Assembly (NCBI RefSeq): GCF_009909195.1
Contig: NZ_JAAAMU010000004.1
Location: forward strand, 248,001-312,000
Direction: 5' to 3'
Origin: Paenibacillus sacheonensis
Lineage (GTDB): Bacteria; Bacillota; Bacilli; Paenibacillales; Paenibacillaceae
DNA length: 64,000 nt
A model generated the notes under the pieces. That model worked only from the letters and a program-made list of their open reading frames with translations. It did no database searches and was not told the origin of the DNA. Of the stretch, positions 8,695-17,474 are shown one piece after another (the first letter of the stretch is position 1; every line of letters begins with the position of its first letter). Both the position numbers and the translations under genes were made by a program.

Positions 8695-9449
8695 ACAAAA
8701 AAATCATACTAACGGTTCTAGCGCTGCAAGCAATCGGGCTGCTGCTGCACGGGCATGCTTTTGCGGAACCGCTTCCGAACGTCAGCGTAAGCATCGGCGA
8801 CGAAGGAAGCGATCAGCCGGGTACGAGCGCATTATCGCTTCTATTAATAATCACCGTGCTCAGCGTTGCGCCGGGCATCCTGGTGTTGATGACAAGCTTC
8901 ACGCGGATCGTGATCGTACTCGGTTTCGTCCGAACCTCGCTCGGCACGCAGTCGATGCCGCCGAACCAAGTGTTGATCGGACTTGCAATGTTTCTGACCT
9001 TCTTCATCATGGCGCCGACGATCGGCTCGATCAATGACGTCGCCCTGCAGCCTTATTTGAAAGGCGAGCTGACGCAGACGCAGGCGCTTGGCAAAGCGGC
9101 GGAGCCGATGAAGAAATTCATGTTCAACCAAACGCGCGAGAAGGATCTGGAGTTGTTCTTGAAATACACGAAAGCCGAGCAGCCTAAAACGTATAAAGAC
9201 ATTCCGATTACCGTCATGGTTCCGGCCTATGCCTTGAGCGAGCTTCGGACTTCGTTCCAAATGGGCTTCATGATCTTTATTCCTTTCCTCATCATCGACA
9301 TGGTCGTGGCCAGTACGCTTATGGCGATGGGGATGATGATGCTGCCGCCAGTCATGATTTCGCTGCCGTTCAAGATATTGCTCTTCGTCCTCGTAGATGG
9401 TTGGTATCTCGTCATCAAGTCGTTGCTGCTAAGCTTTAACACGACATAG
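8691..9449 (+). CDS. fliP: Flagellar type III export gate protein FliP
   Basis: 252 residues with a cleavable-type signal peptide (first about 25 residues ending AFA) and the conserved FliP blocks LLLIITVLSVAPGILVLMTSFTR (in part), SLGTQSMPPNQVLIGLAMFLTFF and the C-terminal MGMMMLPPVMISLPFK. FliP is the most abundant subunit of the FliPQR pore core of the export gate. ATG overlaps the fliO stop by four bases with no strong Shine-Dalgarno, so translation probably depends on coupling. Confidence 0.95.
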   Translation: MNKKIILTVLALQAIGLLLHGHAFAEPLPNVSVSIGDEGSDQPGTSALSLLLIITVLSVAPGILVLMTSFTRIVIVLGFVRTSLGTQSMPPNQVLIGLAMFLTFFIMAPTIGSINDVALQPYLKGELTQTQALGKAAEPMKKFMFNQTREKDLELFLKYTKAEQPKTYKDIPITVMVPAYALSELRTSFQMGFMIFIPFLIIDMVVASTLMAMGMMMLPPVMISLPFKILLFVLVDGWYLVIKSLLLSFNTT

Positions 9450-9473
9450 CCCCTGCCAGAGAGGAGTGCAATA

Positions 9474-9743
9474 ATGAGTTCGGACTTCATCATCGCCTTG
9501 GCTGGCCAGGCGGTATATACCGTATTAAAGGCTAGCGCGCCCATGCTTCTCGTCGGGTTGGTCGTCGGTTTGATCGTCAGTATCTTTCAAGCCACGACGC
9601 AAATCCAGGAGCAGACGCTGGCATTCGTTCCGAAAGTGGCAGCCGTGCTGCTGTCCATCTTGTTATTTGGTCCATGGATATTGAACACGCTGGTCGATTT
9701 CACTTACAACCTGCTGAATAACTTGTATAAATACATCGGATAG
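9474..9743 (+). CDS. fliQ: Flagellar type III export gate protein FliQ
   Basis: 89 residues, two hydrophobic helices with the family signature LLVGLVVGLIVSIFQATTQIQEQTL (shown in part) and FVPKVAAV. FliQ packs against FliP in the helical export gate. GAGAGGAGTG precedes ATG 9474. Length equals the usual 89 residues. Confidence 0.95.
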   Translation: MSSDFIIALAGQAVYTVLKASAPMLLVGLVVGLIVSIFQATTQIQEQTLAFVPKVAAVLLSILLFGPWILNTLVDFTYNLLNNLYKYIG

Positions 9744-9755
9744 GGCTGTGGATCG

Positions 9756-10544
9756 ATGGAGTTGTTTCTTCAAGGGTTCCCTATTTTTTTGCTTATTTTT
9801 TGTCGAATTACAGCATTTTTCGTCGTCGCGCCTATCTTTTCGACTCGAAACGTGCCGACTACGTTCAAGCTGGGTTTCTGCTTTTTCGTTTCCTTTCTGG
9901 TCTTTCTGACGTACGGGCTGAAGCAAACGATCGTGCCGGACGCCGAATACATATTAGCGATCTTCCGCGAGATTCTAGCGGGAGCGCTGCTCGGCTTCAC
10001 CGCTTATCTGTTCTTCACGATCATCAACACGGCAGGCAGCTTGATCGATATGCAGATGGGCTTCGGGATGGCGAACATTATCGACCCCATGACGGGAGCA
10101 TCCTCTCCGCTGATCGGCAATTTCAAAGGCATGATCGCGACGCTCGTATTCTTATCGATCAACGGACATCATTATCTGCTTTCCGCGCTGCTGCAGAGCT
10201 ACGATTGGATTCCGTTGTCGAATACGCTGTTCCTTCATATGAAGAGCGGCAGCATCACCACCTTCCTTACGGGCATGTTCGCGCAAACGTTTATGCTGGC
10301 CCTTCAAATGTCGGCGCCGCTCGTCGTGGCCATGTTCCTGACGGATGCCGGATTGGGTCTGCTGGCTCGGACAGCGCCGCAATACAACGTCTTCGTTATC
10401 GGCATGCCGATTAAAATTCTCGTCGGCTTTCTGATTCTGGCGATTTTGATGCCGGGACTCATCACGCTGTACGAACATATTTTCGAACAAATGTTCAGCG
10501 CAATGCAGAAGTTATTCTCGATCCTGCACGGCCCTGCAGCTTAA
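9756..10544 (+). CDS. fliR: Flagellar type III export gate protein FliR
   Basis: 262 residues with about six hydrophobic segments, beginning MELFLQGFPIFLLIFCRITAFF and containing GFGMANIIDPMTGASSPLIG, the most conserved FliR block. FliR completes the FliPQR gate and resembles a FliP-FliQ fusion. It starts 12 bp after fliQ with GGGCTGTGG upstream, a weak ribosome-binding site. A 117-bp spacer with hairpins follows before flhB. Confidence 0.93.
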   Translation: MELFLQGFPIFLLIFCRITAFFVVAPIFSTRNVPTTFKLGFCFFVSFLVFLTYGLKQTIVPDAEYILAIFREILAGALLGFTAYLFFTIINTAGSLIDMQMGFGMANIIDPMTGASSPLIGNFKGMIATLVFLSINGHHYLLSALLQSYDWIPLSNTLFLHMKSGSITTFLTGMFAQTFMLALQMSAPLVVAMFLTDAGLGLLARTAPQYNVFVIGMPIKILVGFLILAILMPGLITLYEHIFEQMFSAMQKLFSILHGPAA

Positions 10545-10661
10545 CGTATAAGAAAGGTTAAGTTTCCGCTTATCCTACCGCTTATATTTCTTCGGAAGAA
10601 ACGCGCCGCGCCGCCGTCACGACGGCGAGAGCCGTTTCACCATGAGTAGGAGGCTTACGTG
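10545..10661 (+). other. fliR-flhB spacer with two hairpins
   Basis: Contains TTTCTT-CGG-AAGAAA at about 10587-10601 and CGCCGTC-AC-GACGGCG at 10612-10627. Neither is followed by a T-run, so neither is a standard terminator. GTAGGAGG at 10645-10652 serves flhB. The hairpins may mark an RNA-processing or stability point between export-gate genes; no promoter was recognised. Confidence 0.45.
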
Positions 10662-11753
10662 ATGACGAATTACCGTTGGACGCTCGATCTACAGATGTTC
10701 TCGCAGGAAAAAACGGAGCGTGCAACGCCAAAGAAACGGCAGGAGGCGCGTAAAAAAGGGCAGGTCGCGAAGAGCCAGGAGCTTCCGGCTGCTTTGATTC
10801 TCCTCATTGTCTTCATCAGCTTTATCATGCTTGGCGGCTACTATAAAGTACGCATTCTGAGGATGTTCGGTCTGCTGCTGGAACAAAAGCTGTTGATGGA
10901 AGTGACGACGGCGAACGTCATCACCATGTTCTCCGACCTTATGATGCAGGGCTTCATGCTGTTAATGCCTATCTTCGTTATCTCCATTCTTATCGCTCTG
11001 CTAGTGAATTACATGCAAGTCGGGCTCTTATTCACCGGCGAGCCATTCAAAGTGAAATTCGAAAAAATCAGTCCGATCAAAGGCTTTAAAAACATTTTCT
11101 CCATGCACTCCGTCGTCGAATTCATCAAAAATATCTTGAAGCTGCTCCTGATCGGCTTGGTCGTCTATATAACGATTATGAAGGAACGGGACCGCATACT
11201 AGGGCTTGCCACCGTGCCCGTGGAAGAAATCTTCGCCTTCATTGCCAGCGTAACCATCAAGCTTGGCCTGGAGATCGGCGCCATTCTCGTCGCGCTCGCC
11301 GTATTCGATTACTTGTACAAACGGTATGAACACGAGAAGAGCCTGAAGATGTCGAAGCAGGACATCAAGGACGAATATAAGAAATCCGAAGGCGATCCGC
11401 TGATCAAAGGCAAGATACGCGAACGGCAGCGCAGAATGGCGCTCCAGCGCATGATGCAGCAGGTGCCCAAGGCGGACGTGGTCATTACGAACCCGACGCA
11501 CTTTGCTATCGCGCTGCAGTACGACGGCAAGACAATGGAAGCGCCGACGATCATTGCCAAGGGAATGGACTTCGTGGCTCTTCGGATCAAAGATTTGGCG
11601 AAGGAGCACGGCGTCATAATGATGGAAAACAGGCCGCTGGCCAGAGCCTTGTACGAACGGACGGAGATCGGCGACACCGTTCCGGCCGATCTGTTCCAAG
11701 CTGTGGCCGAAGTATTGGCATATGTATATAAGCTTAAAAACAAAGTGAAATAA
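10662..11753 (+). CDS. flhB: Flagellar export switch protein FlhB
   Basis: About 363 residues. The N-terminus has the conserved EKTERATPKKRQEARKKGQVAKS motif (partly quoted), four membrane segments follow (about 30-210), and the cytoplasmic domain carries the self-cleaving NPTH site at about residues 277-280. Cleavage between N and P switches export from hook to filament proteins in response to FliK. The frame also allows GTG 10659; ATG 10662 has the better spacing from GTAGGAGG. Confidence 0.95.
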   Translation: MTNYRWTLDLQMFSQEKTERATPKKRQEARKKGQVAKSQELPAALILLIVFISFIMLGGYYKVRILRMFGLLLEQKLLMEVTTANVITMFSDLMMQGFMLLMPIFVISILIALLVNYMQVGLLFTGEPFKVKFEKISPIKGFKNIFSMHSVVEFIKNILKLLLIGLVVYITIMKERDRILGLATVPVEEIFAFIASVTIKLGLEIGAILVALAVFDYLYKRYEHEKSLKMSKQDIKDEYKKSEGDPLIKGKIRERQRRMALQRMMQQVPKADVVITNPTHFAIALQYDGKTMEAPTIIAKGMDFVALRIKDLAKEHGVIMMENRPLARALYERTEIGDTVPADLFQAVAEVLAYVYKLKNKVK

Positions 11754-11780
11754 CGTCCCATGGGGTGGAGGAGGAACGTC

Positions 11781-13814
11781 ATGAAGCCAAGAGATTTAAC
11801 CATACTGATTGGGATTATCGGCATCGTGCTGATGATGGTGATTCCGATTCCGACTCCGCTGCTGAGCGTGCTGCTAATCGTTAACATCTCCGCCGCGTTG
11901 ATGATCCTGCTGATTTCAATGAATACGCAGGATGCACTGCAATTCTCGATTTTTCCGGCGCTCTTGCTCATCACGACATTATTCCGGCTGGCGCTTAACC
12001 TGTCGACGACCCGGAATATTTTGCAGAAGGCAGAAGGGGGATCCGTCGTTGAAACGTTCGGCAACTGGATAGCGGGCGGCCAGATTGCCATCGGCTTCGT
12101 CGTCTTCCTTATTCTCGTCGTCGTGCAGTTTATCGTCATTACGAAAGGTTCCGAACGCGTAGCCGAGGTTGCTGCGCGCTTTACCCTCGATGCCATGCCG
12201 GGTAAGCAAATGAGTATCGACGCCGACTTGAATGCCGGTCTGATCAATGAACAGCAGGCGAAGGAACGCCGGCAGAAAATCGAACGGGAAGCGGATTTCT
12301 ACGGTTCCATGGATGGTGCGAGCAAATTCGTCAAAGGCGATGCTATCGCTTCCATCATCATTTTGTTCATTAACCTCATCGGCGGTTTCATTATCGGCAT
12401 GTCGGTACATGGCATGTCTTTCTCGGAATCGCTGACTACCTACTCCATCTTGACCATCGGGGACGGACTGGTCAGCCAAATTCCGGCGCTCCTGATCTCG
12501 ACGGCAACAGGACTTATCGTGACGCGCGCAGCGTCCGACGGCAATCTGGCGGAGGATCTCACTTCCCAGCTGTTCCGCTATCCGAAATTGTTGTACATCG
12601 TAGCGGGAACGGTCGGGATTCTCGGCATCGCGACGCCGATCGGGATCTTCGCCACATGGCCGTTCGCAGCCTTGATGGTGTTCTCCGGCTACCGGATGCA
12701 AATGAACCTCAACAAACAGCTGCATGCGGAAGAGCTTCTCGTGGAGGAGCAGGAGATCGAGGAGGTCCGGAGTCCGGAGAGCGTCATCAGCCTCCTGCAG
12801 GTGGATCCGATCGAATTCGAATTCGGTTACGGCCTCATTCCGCTGGCAGACCAGCAGCAGGGCGGCGATTTGCTGGACCGGATCATCATGATTCGCAGGC
12901 AATGCGCGCTTGAGCTGGGTCTGGTCGTGCCGGTTATCCGCATTCGGGACAACATTCAGCTGCGGCCTAACGAATACGTCATCAAAATCAAAGGCAACAC
13001 CGTTGCCCGCGGCGAGCTCCTGCTCAACCACTACTTGGCGATGAGCCCGGGTTTCGACGATGACAGCATCGTCGGGATCGAAACGGTTGAACCGGCTTTC
13101 GGACTCCCGGCCATGTGGATCGACGAGTCGACGAAAGAGCGCGCCGAATTGACGGGGTATACGGTCGTGGATCCGCCTTCGGTCGTCGCGACGCATTTGA
13201 CGGAGCTTGTTAAGCGTCATGCGCATGAACTCATCGGACGTCAGGAGACGAAAGCGCTGATCGATAATGTGAGAGAGTCCTATCCAGCGCTCGTGGACGA
13301 ACTGATCCCGTCCATTCTGAATGTCGGCGATGTTCAGAAAGTATTGGCCAAGCTGCTTCGCGAGAAGATCTCGATCCGCGATATGGTGACGATCTTCGAG
13401 GCGCTGGCTGATCATGGGTCTTATACGAAAGACCCTGATATTCTGACCGAATACGTTCGTCAAGCGCTGTCCAGGCAAATTACGCAGCAATTTTCGAATC
13501 AGGGCGATACGCTTCGCGTCATCACGGTCGGACCTTCCCTCGAGAAGAAGATCGCGGAATCGGTGCAAAGCTCCGAACAGGGCAGCTATCTGGCGCTCGA
13601 TCCGGTTTCATCGCAGACGATCTATCAGAAGCTGAACGAACAGGTGAACAAGCAGCTGCAATCCGGCAACCAGCCGATCGTGCTGGCATCGCCGACGATC
13701 CGCATGTATCTAAGGCAAATCGTGGAACGGACGATGCAGGATATTCCGGTCCTGTCGTACAGCGAGCTTGAACCGAGCGTCGAAGTTCAAAGCATTGGAG
13801 TGGTGAATTTATGA
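11781..13814 (+). CDS. flhA: Flagellar export apparatus protein FlhA
   Basis: 677 residues: about eight membrane segments in the first 330 residues with the conserved FHIPEP-type region (DAMPGKQMSIDADLNAGLI), then a large cytoplasmic domain (about 345-677) that docks chaperone-substrate complexes. FlhA forms a nonameric ring under the gate and links proton flow to export. ATG 11781 follows GGAGGAGG; the frame extends to 11760 without better signals. The stop codon overlaps flhF in an ATGA (13811-13814). Confidence 0.95.
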   Translation: MKPRDLTILIGIIGIVLMMVIPIPTPLLSVLLIVNISAALMILLISMNTQDALQFSIFPALLLITTLFRLALNLSTTRNILQKAEGGSVVETFGNWIAGGQIAIGFVVFLILVVVQFIVITKGSERVAEVAARFTLDAMPGKQMSIDADLNAGLINEQQAKERRQKIEREADFYGSMDGASKFVKGDAIASIIILFINLIGGFIIGMSVHGMSFSESLTTYSILTIGDGLVSQIPALLISTATGLIVTRAASDGNLAEDLTSQLFRYPKLLYIVAGTVGILGIATPIGIFATWPFAALMVFSGYRMQMNLNKQLHAEELLVEEQEIEEVRSPESVISLLQVDPIEFEFGYGLIPLADQQQGGDLLDRIIMIRRQCALELGLVVPVIRIRDNIQLRPNEYVIKIKGNTVARGELLLNHYLAMSPGFDDDSIVGIETVEPAFGLPAMWIDESTKERAELTGYTVVDPPSVVATHLTELVKRHAHELIGRQETKALIDNVRESYPALVDELIPSILNVGDVQKVLAKLLREKISIRDMVTIFEALADHGSYTKDPDILTEYVRQALSRQITQQFSNQGDTLRVITVGPSLEKKIAESVQSSEQGSYLALDPVSSQTIYQKLNEQVNKQLQSGNQPIVLASPTIRMYLRQIVERTMQDIPVLSYSELEPSVEVQSIGVVNL

Positions 13815-15211
13815 AGGTAAAGCGATACGTCGTCAATGCGCTGCCTGAGGCACTGCCAATGATACGAAGCGAGCTTGGCGTAGATGCCGTCATATTAAAT
13901 ACGAAAGAAATTCGCATCGGCGGATTTCTTGGCATGTTCGGCAAGAAGAAGACGGAAGTCATCGCGGCTGTGGAGACGAACGGCAGCGAACGCGCGACGC
14001 CGCCAGCCAGATCGTCATCGGCGCCTGCTAAGCCGGCAATATCGCCGGAGGCGGCGGCTTCGATGGCCGCGACGCTGTCTGCGGCTGTCGCCAGCCGGGA
14101 GAAAGCACCTGCCTCGACGGCGGCAGCCAGACAATCGGGGGCAGCTGTTCTCTCCCCCGAGCGGGAATTGATCGGCACCGCAGCCCCGGCTGCCGTATAT
14201 GCCGCCCGAACGGGCGCCGCTCAGATGGCCGCGGGCTCAACGGCCGATCCCATCGAGAGCAAGGCACGGCCAGCTGCTCCTTCTGTGGCAGCCGGAACGG
14301 AACAGCGCAAGCCGCGCGTAACCGAAGACGCTTTAATCGATGAGATAAGAGACATGAAACAATGGATTATGCGCATGTCCAAGCAGCAGCAGCTGTCATC
14401 GAGACCCGAGGCCGTTCAATCGCTTGTAGAGCGACTGGAGGAACAGGAGGTCAGCCCGGCATGGATCGAACGGCTCATCGATACCGTAATGACGGAACTG
14501 AAATCGAATCATGCCGATGGCGATCAGCCTGTGCCGAGCCGAGGCGAGGTCTGGAAGCTGGCCGAACAGGCGCTCACGGCGTGGCTTAGGGGCTTTGAAG
14601 GCTTCACGATCGCGAGCGACACGAGAGTCATTCATTTTGTAGGCCCGACCGGTGTAGGCAAGACAACTTCCATTGCGAAGCTGGCTGCCGAGCAAACCTT
14701 GAAGGCTGGCCGAAAGGTCGGCTTGATCACGTCGGACACGTACCGTATCGCGGCTGTCGATCAGCTGCGCACGTACGCCACGATTTTGAACGTGCCGCTC
14801 GAGGTAGTGTTCTCGCCATCCGAAGTAGCGCGGGCGTTCAAGGCCTTGGAGGACCGCGAGCTCATCTTCATGGATACGGCCGGCCGCAACTTCCGCAACG
14901 AGTTGTATGTTTCGGAAGTCAACAGCCTGCTGCAGACCGGGGGGCAGTCCGAGACCTTCCTCGTTCTCAGCCTAACGGGCAAGTTCAGCGATATGTCCGC
15001 GGTTGCGGGCAATTTCGCCAAATTCGGCGTCGATCGCGTCCTTTACACGAAGCAAGACGAGACGAGCGCCGTCGGCGCAGTTTTGAACCTGGCATTGGAG
15101 CACGGGTTGAAACCGACCTTCATCGCAAACGGCCAAACGGTTCCTGATGACATCTCGGCGTTCCAGGCAACCGCGTACGTCTCGCAGCTTCTGGGGGATG
15201 GCCATGAATGA
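13811..15211 (+). CDS. flhF: Flagellar placement SRP-type GTPase FlhF
   Basis: 466 residues: a short N-terminal B-region (MKVKRYVVNALPEALP...GVDAVILNT), an Ala/Arg-rich variable linker (about 60-165), an N helical bundle, and the G domain with P-loop GPTGVGKTT starting at residue 278, TSDTYRIAAVDQLRTYA, DTAGR and TKQDE. FlhF recruits early flagellar components to the correct site and forms GTP-dependent dimers regulated by FlhG. It overlaps flhA by 4 bp and flhG by 8 bp, so all three are coupled. Confidence 0.95.
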   Translation: MKVKRYVVNALPEALPMIRSELGVDAVILNTKEIRIGGFLGMFGKKKTEVIAAVETNGSERATPPARSSSAPAKPAISPEAAASMAATLSAAVASREKAPASTAAARQSGAAVLSPERELIGTAAPAAVYAARTGAAQMAAGSTADPIESKARPAAPSVAAGTEQRKPRVTEDALIDEIRDMKQWIMRMSKQQQLSSRPEAVQSLVERLEEQEVSPAWIERLIDTVMTELKSNHADGDQPVPSRGEVWKLAEQALTAWLRGFEGFTIASDTRVIHFVGPTGVGKTTSIAKLAAEQTLKAGRKVGLITSDTYRIAAVDQLRTYATILNVPLEVVFSPSEVARAFKALEDRELIFMDTAGRNFRNELYVSEVNSLLQTGGQSETFLVLSLTGKFSDMSAVAGNFAKFGVDRVLYTKQDETSAVGAVLNLALEHGLKPTFIANGQTVPDDISAFQATAYVSQLLGDGHE

Positions 15212-16073
15212 TCAGGCTGAAGCGCTTCGACATTTGGTCCGTAATCAAGAGCTGAGAGGCGAGGGGCGCACGACGCGCATCATTGCCGTAACAAGCGGCA
15301 AAGGCGGCGTAGGCAAGTCGAATTTCAGCTTGAACTTTGCGCTTGCTTTATCGCGGCTCGGCAAGAAGGTATTGTTGTTCGACGCGGATATGAGCATGGC
15401 CAACATCGATGTGCTCATGGGCGTTACGTCTACTTACAACCTCTATCATCTCTTAAAACAGGACAAGACCATTTGGGAGATTATCCAGGAGGGGCCGCAA
15501 GGGGTTCATTTTATCGCCGGAGGCTCCGGATTCAAGGATCTTCTCGATCTGTCCCCTTCGCAGCTTAATTTCTTCGCCGAGCAGATCGGCAGGCTGCATG
15601 GGCAGTATGACGTCATCTTGTTCGATACCGGCGCGGGACTATCCAAGGAAACGGTGAAATTTATCACCGCCGCGCAGGAAACGATCGTCGTCACGACGCC
15701 GGAGCCCACCTCCATCACGGATGCGTATGCGCTAATTAAGATGGTTACGGCGATGGAGCAGGACGTGAACTTCAAGCTCATCGTCAACCGCGCAACGGAC
15801 GATAAGGAGGGCAGGGCCACGGCCGAGAAGATCGGTCTTGTCGCCCGGCGGTTTCTGGAGCTCGAGCTTCCGGTGCTGGGCATCATGCCGGACGATCCCA
15901 ACGTCTCGAAGGCCGTCAAACGGCAAATTCCGTTCGCCATCGCTTTTCCAGGCACGGAGGCTGCCAGGTCCATTAACGAAATCGCTTATCGGTTCGCGGA
16001 AGTTCCCAGCTCTACCGTATTCGCAAACAGCGGGGTCAAAGGGTTCCTACAGCGCATGTTTAAACGATCTTAA
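15204..16073 (+). CDS. flhG: Flagellum number regulator FlhG (YlxH), MinD-like ATPase
   Basis: 289 residues. The N-terminal MNDQAEALRHLVRN helix with Gln-Ala-x-x-Leu is the FlhF-activating segment; residues 31-39 form the deviant Walker A SGKGGVGKS; FDADMSMANIDVLMG and FDTGAGLS follow. A C-terminal amphipathic membrane-targeting helix is plausible in GVKGFLQRMFKRS. FlhG limits flagellar number and placement and interacts with the C-ring proteins FliM/FliY. ATG 15204, inside the end of flhF, is chosen because GGGGG at 15191-15195 is 8 bases upstream; ATG 15198 is too close. Confidence 0.93.
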   Translation: MNDQAEALRHLVRNQELRGEGRTTRIIAVTSGKGGVGKSNFSLNFALALSRLGKKVLLFDADMSMANIDVLMGVTSTYNLYHLLKQDKTIWEIIQEGPQGVHFIAGGSGFKDLLDLSPSQLNFFAEQIGRLHGQYDVILFDTGAGLSKETVKFITAAQETIVVTTPEPTSITDAYALIKMVTAMEQDVNFKLIVNRATDDKEGRATAEKIGLVARRFLELELPVLGIMPDDPNVSKAVKRQIPFAIAFPGTEAARSINEIAYRFAEVPSSTVFANSGVKGFLQRMFKRS

Positions 16074-16102
16074 CAACCTTTGATGCAAAGGGGGGCTTGC
16101 GT

Positions 16103-17428
16103 ATGAGCGCAACTTCACGCGTGCTTGTCGTGGATGATTCCGCGTTTATGCGGCAAATCATTTGCGACCTGATCGCAGGAGATTCTCAATTTACGATCGT
16201 CGCGACGGCCAACAACGGTCGAGAAGCCATAGAGGCGGTACGATTGCATAAGCCGGACGTCATTACGATGGATTTGGAAATGCCCGAGATGAACGGTCTC
16301 GACGCGGTCGAGCACATCATGCGGCTTAATCCCGTTCCGATCATCATGATGTCGAGCATCAGCGACGACGGGACGAGAGAGACGATCAAAGCGCTGCAGA
16401 ACGGCGCCTTCGACTTTATCCGCAAGCCTTCGGGGCCGCTGTCGCCGGATATCCGCCAAGTCGGAGAGTATTTGCTTGAGAAGATGCGCATCGCGGTGCT
16501 GACCAAACGGTTCTCGAGCTTTTATGCTTCCCGGCAGACCGACCTCGACGCACCGGCCTCAGGCAAGCCAAGGCCGTCGGCGGTCAACGGTACCGCGAAG
16601 CAAAAACCGCCGAAGCAGCGAGATTCCGCGGCTGGCCCGTCAGTGGATAAAATGCCGGCCGAGCCGGAGGTTCCGCAGACAAATCGGCGAAATAAGCAAG
16701 CGACGGGCGTAACCGGTTCTACAGCTGCTGCAGCTGCTAAACGACCAGCAGAGAACTTGAATCAGCCATTAGCAGCCAACCCGCAGCCGGTAATCGAAAC
16801 AGCTCCAATACCGATTGAGCCGTTGAAACGCAAATCGAAATCGTCGAAGTCGTTTCACGATTTGGTTGCCATCGGCACGTCGACAGGCGGTCCGCGCGCG
16901 CTGCATGAAGTCATATCGTCGCTGCCGGAAGATTTTCCGGCTCCGGTATTGGTCGTGCAGCATATGCCGCCTAAATTTACGGCATCGCTTGCCCAAAGGC
17001 TGGACAGCTTCAGCAAGCTGCGCGTGACGGAAGCCGAACAGGGCGAACGCGTCTGTGCCGGCGTCGTTTATATCGCGCCCGGCGGACAGCATTTGGAGCT
17101 TGCGAAGGACGGAGAAGGCTACTACATCAAGCTTACGGAAGACGCGCCGCGGAACGGCCACCGACCGTCCGTGGATACGATGTTCGAATCGTGCGCGGCA
17201 TTCCCGGAATTAAGCCGGCACGCCGTGATTATGACGGGCATGGGCAATGACGGTACCCAAGGCATGCTGAAGTTGAACGAAAGCGGCGGAGCGAGCGCGA
17301 TCGCCGAAACGGAGGAAACCTGCGTCGTATACGGCATGCCTCGCTCGGCCGTAGAAGCGGGGGCGGCGAAGGCGGTACTGCCGCTGAAGTCCATTGCCTC
17401 CGCGTTGACGGAAGCAGTGAAGCAATAA
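16103..17428 (+). CDS. cheB: Chemotaxis protein-glutamate methylesterase CheB
   Basis: 441 residues: a receiver domain with D11/D12 and phospho-acceptor D57 (ITMDLEMPEMNG), an exceptionally long Pro/Ala/Lys/Gln linker (about 140-245), and a C-terminal methylesterase/deamidase with catalytic Ser260 (IGTSTGGP), VVQHMPP and MTGMGNDG. It removes methyl groups from receptor glutamates when phosphorylated by CheA. AAAGGGGGG precedes ATG 16103. Length is greater than the usual 350-360 residues because of the linker. No cheR is present in the window; in B. subtilis it also lies elsewhere. Confidence 0.95.
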   Translation: MSATSRVLVVDDSAFMRQIICDLIAGDSQFTIVATANNGREAIEAVRLHKPDVITMDLEMPEMNGLDAVEHIMRLNPVPIIMMSSISDDGTRETIKALQNGAFDFIRKPSGPLSPDIRQVGEYLLEKMRIAVLTKRFSSFYASRQTDLDAPASGKPRPSAVNGTAKQKPPKQRDSAAGPSVDKMPAEPEVPQTNRRNKQATGVTGSTAAAAAKRPAENLNQPLAANPQPVIETAPIPIEPLKRKSKSSKSFHDLVAIGTSTGGPRALHEVISSLPEDFPAPVLVVQHMPPKFTASLAQRLDSFSKLRVTEAEQGERVCAGVVYIAPGGQHLELAKDGEGYYIKLTEDAPRNGHRPSVDTMFESCAAFPELSRHAVIMTGMGNDGTQGMLKLNESGGASAIAETEETCVVYGMPRSAVEAGAAKAVLPLKSIASALTEAVKQ

Positions 17429-17474
17429 AGCGCGATTTTCGTTTGGCAACCATTCGTACAGGAGGTGCATGGAA

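Noticed and set aside
11979-13568. 529-codon open frame on the - strand opposite flhA
   Set aside because: Shadow of the GC-biased third positions of flhA; Arg/Asp/His-rich translation with no family features and no ribosome-binding site.
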